This document shows, piece after piece, positions 42,705-45,414 of a stretch of DNA of 45,414 nt. The notes under the pieces were generated by a model, which was not told the origin of the DNA, made no database searches, and saw nothing but the letters and a program-made list of their open reading frames with translations. The DNA lies in assembly GCA_002726275.1 (NCBI GenBank), contig PBSO01000005.1, forward strand, positions 2,283-47,696, read 5' to 3'. The position numbers were made by a program, and so were the translations under genes. The first letter of the stretch is position 1. Every line of letters starts with the position of its first letter. Source of the stretch: Methanobacteriota archaeon (GTDB taxonomy: Archaea > Thermoplasmatota > Poseidoniia > Poseidoniales > Thalassarchaeaceae).

Positions 42705-44693
42705 TCAGGACATTCCGAGCATGTGCCAAGCCTCAAGGTTACGTTCCCTGACATGTCTAAGCCAGGACTCCCAATTTTCATCATGCCTCAATGTAGATGG
42801 GTCACCAATCACTATCAAACCCCTCTTTGCACGAGTCAAGGCCACATTCAATCTCCGTGGGTCAGAAAGGAAACCAACATTACCATCACTGTTCGACCTC
42901 ACACATGAGAAGATGATAACCTCCTTTTCACGCCCTTGATAACCATCAACAGTTTTCACCTCAATCTCCTGCATCGATTCAGGAAGAACATCTCTAATTG
43001 CCCTCACTTGGGCAGCATAGGGGGTAATCACTCCAATTTCACCCACCTCAACATCGCCAGTATCCACTAGCCCCTCGACTATCTTTGAGGCCCAGGAAGC
43101 CTCAACGGAGTTCTCCTTGGACTCCCCGTCCGGAGCCACCTTCTCTCCACCTTCAACGGGGATGAACGCAATCGGCGCGTCCCAGTCCGGCCAAAGGACT
43201 CCTGCTGGAGAGGGCCTCTGGGAACTTTCCACCCCATCAATCAGGCGACCCCCATAGAAAGAGTTGTTTGGAAACGACGATATCGCCGGATGCATTCTGT
43301 ATTGGGTGTTCAACAGATGAGCCTCCACGCCCATATCCAGTATTCTCTCAAACAGCGATCTCGACAGTCCTCCCTTTTCTGCTCGTCTGGAAATAACAGT
43401 AGGGGGGAGTTGCTTGTGATCACCGACCAGAACCAACTGTCTGGCGCCACGAACAATGGGCACCAGGGATGACGGCTCTGTCGCCTGTGTAGATTCATCA
43501 ATCAGGACTTGGGAAAATCGTCTGCCATCAAGGATTTCATGACCAGTCCCTATGCAAGTGCAGCAAAGAACCTGGGCCTTGTCAAGAATGTCGTCACGCA
43601 TCTGACCCTCAATTCTCCTAACCTCTTTCCAACCCCTGCTAAGATCCCTGTGAGCAAGCCCCTTCTCCTTTCCTCCTCTCATGCCCTTGATCTTTCTGCC
43701 CAACTTCTCATTGAGCTCCAGATGATCGACTAGATCCCTCCTCAGGGGGTGCCTCTCCATCAGTGCATCCATTGTCGCCTCTCGAAGCTCCTCTCTAACT
43801 TTGACAGGTTGACCCAATCTGACCGCCCTAACACCAAGCTTCAGTAAACCTTCCAACAGGTTGTCAACCGCCACATTTGAGTCGGCAACTGCTAGAACGG
43901 TCCCTAGGTCTTGTTGAGCCCAGGCCTCAAGTATCCTAACTGCAGTATGGGTCTTCCCAGTTCCCGGTGGGCCTTGGATGAGAGTCAAGCGCTGCTCTAC
44001 AGCCGCCTTAGCCGCCTTCCTCTGAGCTTCGTTCAACTTCATGTCTAGTGTGTAGCCCCTTCCTCTGACCCCTCCAAGTTGAGGTGGTAGAGAAGCAGTT
44101 CCTCCGGGGTCATGCACTAATCCAAGTATCAAATCCCTCAGTGGAACTCCACCTTCTTCCTGGAACAACGAATTTAGGGCATCCCTCATCCTATCGAATG
44201 CTACTCTGTTAGCCCCCCTGTCCATTCTCCAGCTATCCTTCCGAATGTCAGAAGGAAGCTCCGGTAGAACGACCCTTATCGAGTCCCTCCTCCTATCACT
44301 GACTATCGCCTCAACTGGTTTCTCTGAGAGAGGATCACCTCTACTCAGCATCACTATGTCTCCTTGTCTGAAACGATGAGAGCCCAAATCCCGCCTTCCC
44401 TTCTTGCTTAGTTTCACCACACGTTGATCAAATAGCCACCCATCCGGCTTTGCTACCAGATCAAAAAGCGCCACTCCGTTCGAAATCAGCCTTTCCTTGG
44501 ACCAATTCCTAAGTCTGCGTTCTGTAGATGCGAGCTCGTCTTCCAACTCCAATCTTATCAGCTTCAGGTAACCTTCATGATGATCCTGACTCCTCTTGAA
44601 CCTAGATGGCAGTCCCGCGGGCCCCTCTTCCACGATACGACGCGTAGAAGACGCCCCATCACCATTCCCCGAGGCAAACCTTCCATTTTCCAT
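42705..44693 (-). CDS. Superfamily 1 helicase (UPF1/IGHMBP2-like)
   Basis: A 662-residue protein. It has an N-terminal accessory domain of about 220 residues, then the SF1B helicase core: Q-motif-like NEAQRKAA, P-loop LIQGPPGTGKTHTAV at about residue 241, and Walker B VLIDESTQATEPSS. Also seen are GDHKQLPPTV, LNTQYRMHPAIS (motif IV), VKTVDGYQGREKEVIIFSCVRSN and LNVALTRAKRGLIVIGD. Relatives unwind DNA/RNA 5' to 3' in repair, replication or RNA turnover. The region between its start and the divergent zinc-ribbon gene is 78 bp. Confidence 0.94.
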   Translation of the reverse strand: MENGRFASGNGDGASSTRRIVEEGPAGLPSRFKRSQDHHEGYLKLIRLELEDELASTERRLRNWSKERLISNGVALFDLVAKPDGWLFDQRVVKLSKKGRRDLGSHRFRQGDIVMLSRGDPLSEKPVEAIVSDRRRDSIRVVLPELPSDIRKDSWRMDRGANRVAFDRMRDALNSLFQEEGGVPLRDLILGLVHDPGGTASLPPQLGGVRGRGYTLDMKLNEAQRKAAKAAVEQRLTLIQGPPGTGKTHTAVRILEAWAQQDLGTVLAVADSNVAVDNLLEGLLKLGVRAVRLGQPVKVREELREATMDALMERHPLRRDLVDHLELNEKLGRKIKGMRGGKEKGLAHRDLSRGWKEVRRIEGQMRDDILDKAQVLCCTCIGTGHEILDGRRFSQVLIDESTQATEPSSLVPIVRGARQLVLVGDHKQLPPTVISRRAEKGGLSRSLFERILDMGVEAHLLNTQYRMHPAISSFPNNSFYGGRLIDGVESSQRPSPAGVLWPDWDAPIAFIPVEGGEKVAPDGESKENSVEASWASKIVEGLVDTGDVEVGEIGVITPYAAQVRAIRDVLPESMQEIEVKTVDGYQGREKEVIIFSCVRSNSDGNVGFLSDPRRLNVALTRAKRGLIVIGDPSTLRHDENWESWLRHVRERNLEAWHMLGMS

Positions 44694-44771
44694 CGATGTA
44701 AATCGAGCACCTTCCCGTGAGGATTATACGATGAGTTTCTGGGAAGCAGAACGCGGGAGGGGTGCATACCG

Positions 44772-45414
44772 TTGTTTGACCGATTCAAATTCAATCGTAA
44801 GAAGGACGACGAGGGCATAGAGTGCCCACTCTGCCAACAAAAAAACTCCCCAGGTTCGGACACCTGCTCAAGGTGCTCATACCAACTCCAGAAGGCGACT
44901 CACCAACAAGAAGCATCCGTAGATGATGGCGCTGCATCTGATCTATTTGACGAGTTGCTGGGGGACTTCGAGGAAGACGAGGAGCAGGAGGTAGTGGACT
45001 GGTCAAAAACCACCTTCACAATGGATGATGTTACAATCGACGTCAAACAATATGGAAAGGACGACTCCGTTGTTACTAAGCAAAAACCGACCTTTGCCTT
45101 CAGTGTGGACCTCCCGGAAACTAACGATGAAAAAGAGGAAGAGGATTACGAACTAAAGCCCGAGGACGCTCCCGAATTCGTCACTAAGTTTGAGGTCCCA
45201 GATTCAGAGCCCGAGCCACTCGAGGAGATCTCTCCCCAACATGTTGAATTGATTCAACCCACATCCGAAGCAGCAGAAGAAGTAGAAGTTGTAGCGCCAA
45301 GTGAGATTCCAGAATCAAATGTCCAAATTGAAACTCCAATCCCAGATCCAGAGCCCGAGCCAGAGCCCGAGCCAGAGCCCGAGCCAGAGCCCGAGCCCGA
45401 GCCAGAGCCCGAGC
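44772..45414 (+). CDS. Zinc-ribbon protein with acidic tail and Glu-Pro repeat (cut by window end)
   Basis: An open frame running off the window. The first usable start is TTG 44772 (MFDRFKFNRKKDDEGIEC), preceded by GGGAGGGGTG at 44755-44764, a good ribosome-binding site; there is no ATG. Residues about 19-37 form a small zinc ribbon, CPLC..CSRC. The rest is very acidic, with DWSKTTFTMDD and later a run of EPEPEP repeats from about 45343 to the end. Disordered acidic linkers like this often join a zinc ribbon to a membrane or FHA-type domain, but nothing of it is visible. The function is unknown. Confidence 0.75.
   Translation, partial: MFDRFKFNRKKDDEGIECPLCQQKNSPGSDTCSRCSYQLQKATHQQEASVDDGAASDLFDELLGDFEEDEEQEVVDWSKTTFTMDDVTIDVKQYGKDDSVVTKQKPTFAFSVDLPETNDEKEEEDYELKPEDAPEFVTKFEVPDSEPEPLEEISPQHVELIQPTSEAAEEVEVVAPSEIPESNVQIETPIPDPEPEPEPEPEPEPEPEPEPEPE

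Noticed and set aside
45343-45414. DNA repeat element at the window end
   Set aside because: The GAGCCAGAGCCC pattern is in frame and encodes a Glu-Pro repeat of the open protein; it is explained by coding.

Overview
The window is most probably a piece of a planktonic marine euryarchaeal genome of the Marine Group II type (Candidatus Poseidoniales, Thermoplasmatota). This is inferred from gene content only. The information-processing genes are archaeal: a DnaG-type primase/exosome protein, primase large subunit PriL, the DP2 catalytic subunit of DNA polymerase D, NreA, a KEOPS Pcc1-like protein, type II methionine aminopeptidase, MptE-like pterin kinase, a DUF373 membrane protein and an HTH-10 regulator. 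They sit among genes of bacterial style: bacterial-type MetK, class II fumarase, a BolA plus CGFS-glutaredoxin pair, class 1b AdoMet decarboxylase and CsaA. A giant secreted protein with thrombospondin-type-3-like Asp repeats also fits. The genome is compact: genes abut or overlap, and four convergent pairs share their stop codons in a four-base overlap.

Layout. 1-920: end of purN and a mobA-like gene with a small partner. 1057-5807: dnaG behind a leader with three perfect hairpins, then a membrane-anchored TPR protein, a redoxin and an unknown. 5855-9599: enolase, convergent with an aminotransferase-speD-deoxyhypusine-synthase-like operon. 9685-12399: tRNA-Cys(GCA), an acetyltransferase and Pcc1, an internally duplicated membrane protein and metK. 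12472-17637: a 1721-residue surface protein. 17692-29046: HTH-10 regulator, nreA, a zinc-ribbon protein, DUF373, priL, mptE-like, polD large subunit, pyrE, csaA, a possible 32-residue zinc microprotein and a cyclophilin. 29107-30702: a class II fumarase with a ribbon-helix-helix DNA-binding domain fused to its N-terminus.

30703-31497 is the only long stretch without a protein gene. It looks like a large structured non-coding RNA on the minus strand. It has a BRE/TATA-like promoter, GNRA- and UUCG-type loops, an internal 28-nt direct repeat, competing helices near the 5' end and five consecutive perfect hairpins at the 3' end. I could not assign it to RNase P, SRP or rRNA.

31498-45414: a beta-propeller protein, M32 carboxypeptidase, S15-type lipoprotein hydrolase, a winged-helix STAND ATPase, thioredoxin, ribulose-phosphate epimerase, bolA-grx-EamA, and a minus-strand run of helicase, RDD protein, TsaC/Sua5 and methionine aminopeptidase. 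A zinc-ribbon, acidic Glu-Pro repeat protein is cut by the window end.

Functional links: Pcc1 and TsaC both serve tRNA t6A synthesis. DnaG, PriL, PolD, NreA and the helicase form a replication/repair set. MetK makes the AdoMet that SpeD decarboxylates next to the deoxyhypusine-synthase-like enzyme. BolA and the CGFS glutaredoxin are expected to act together in Fe-S handling.
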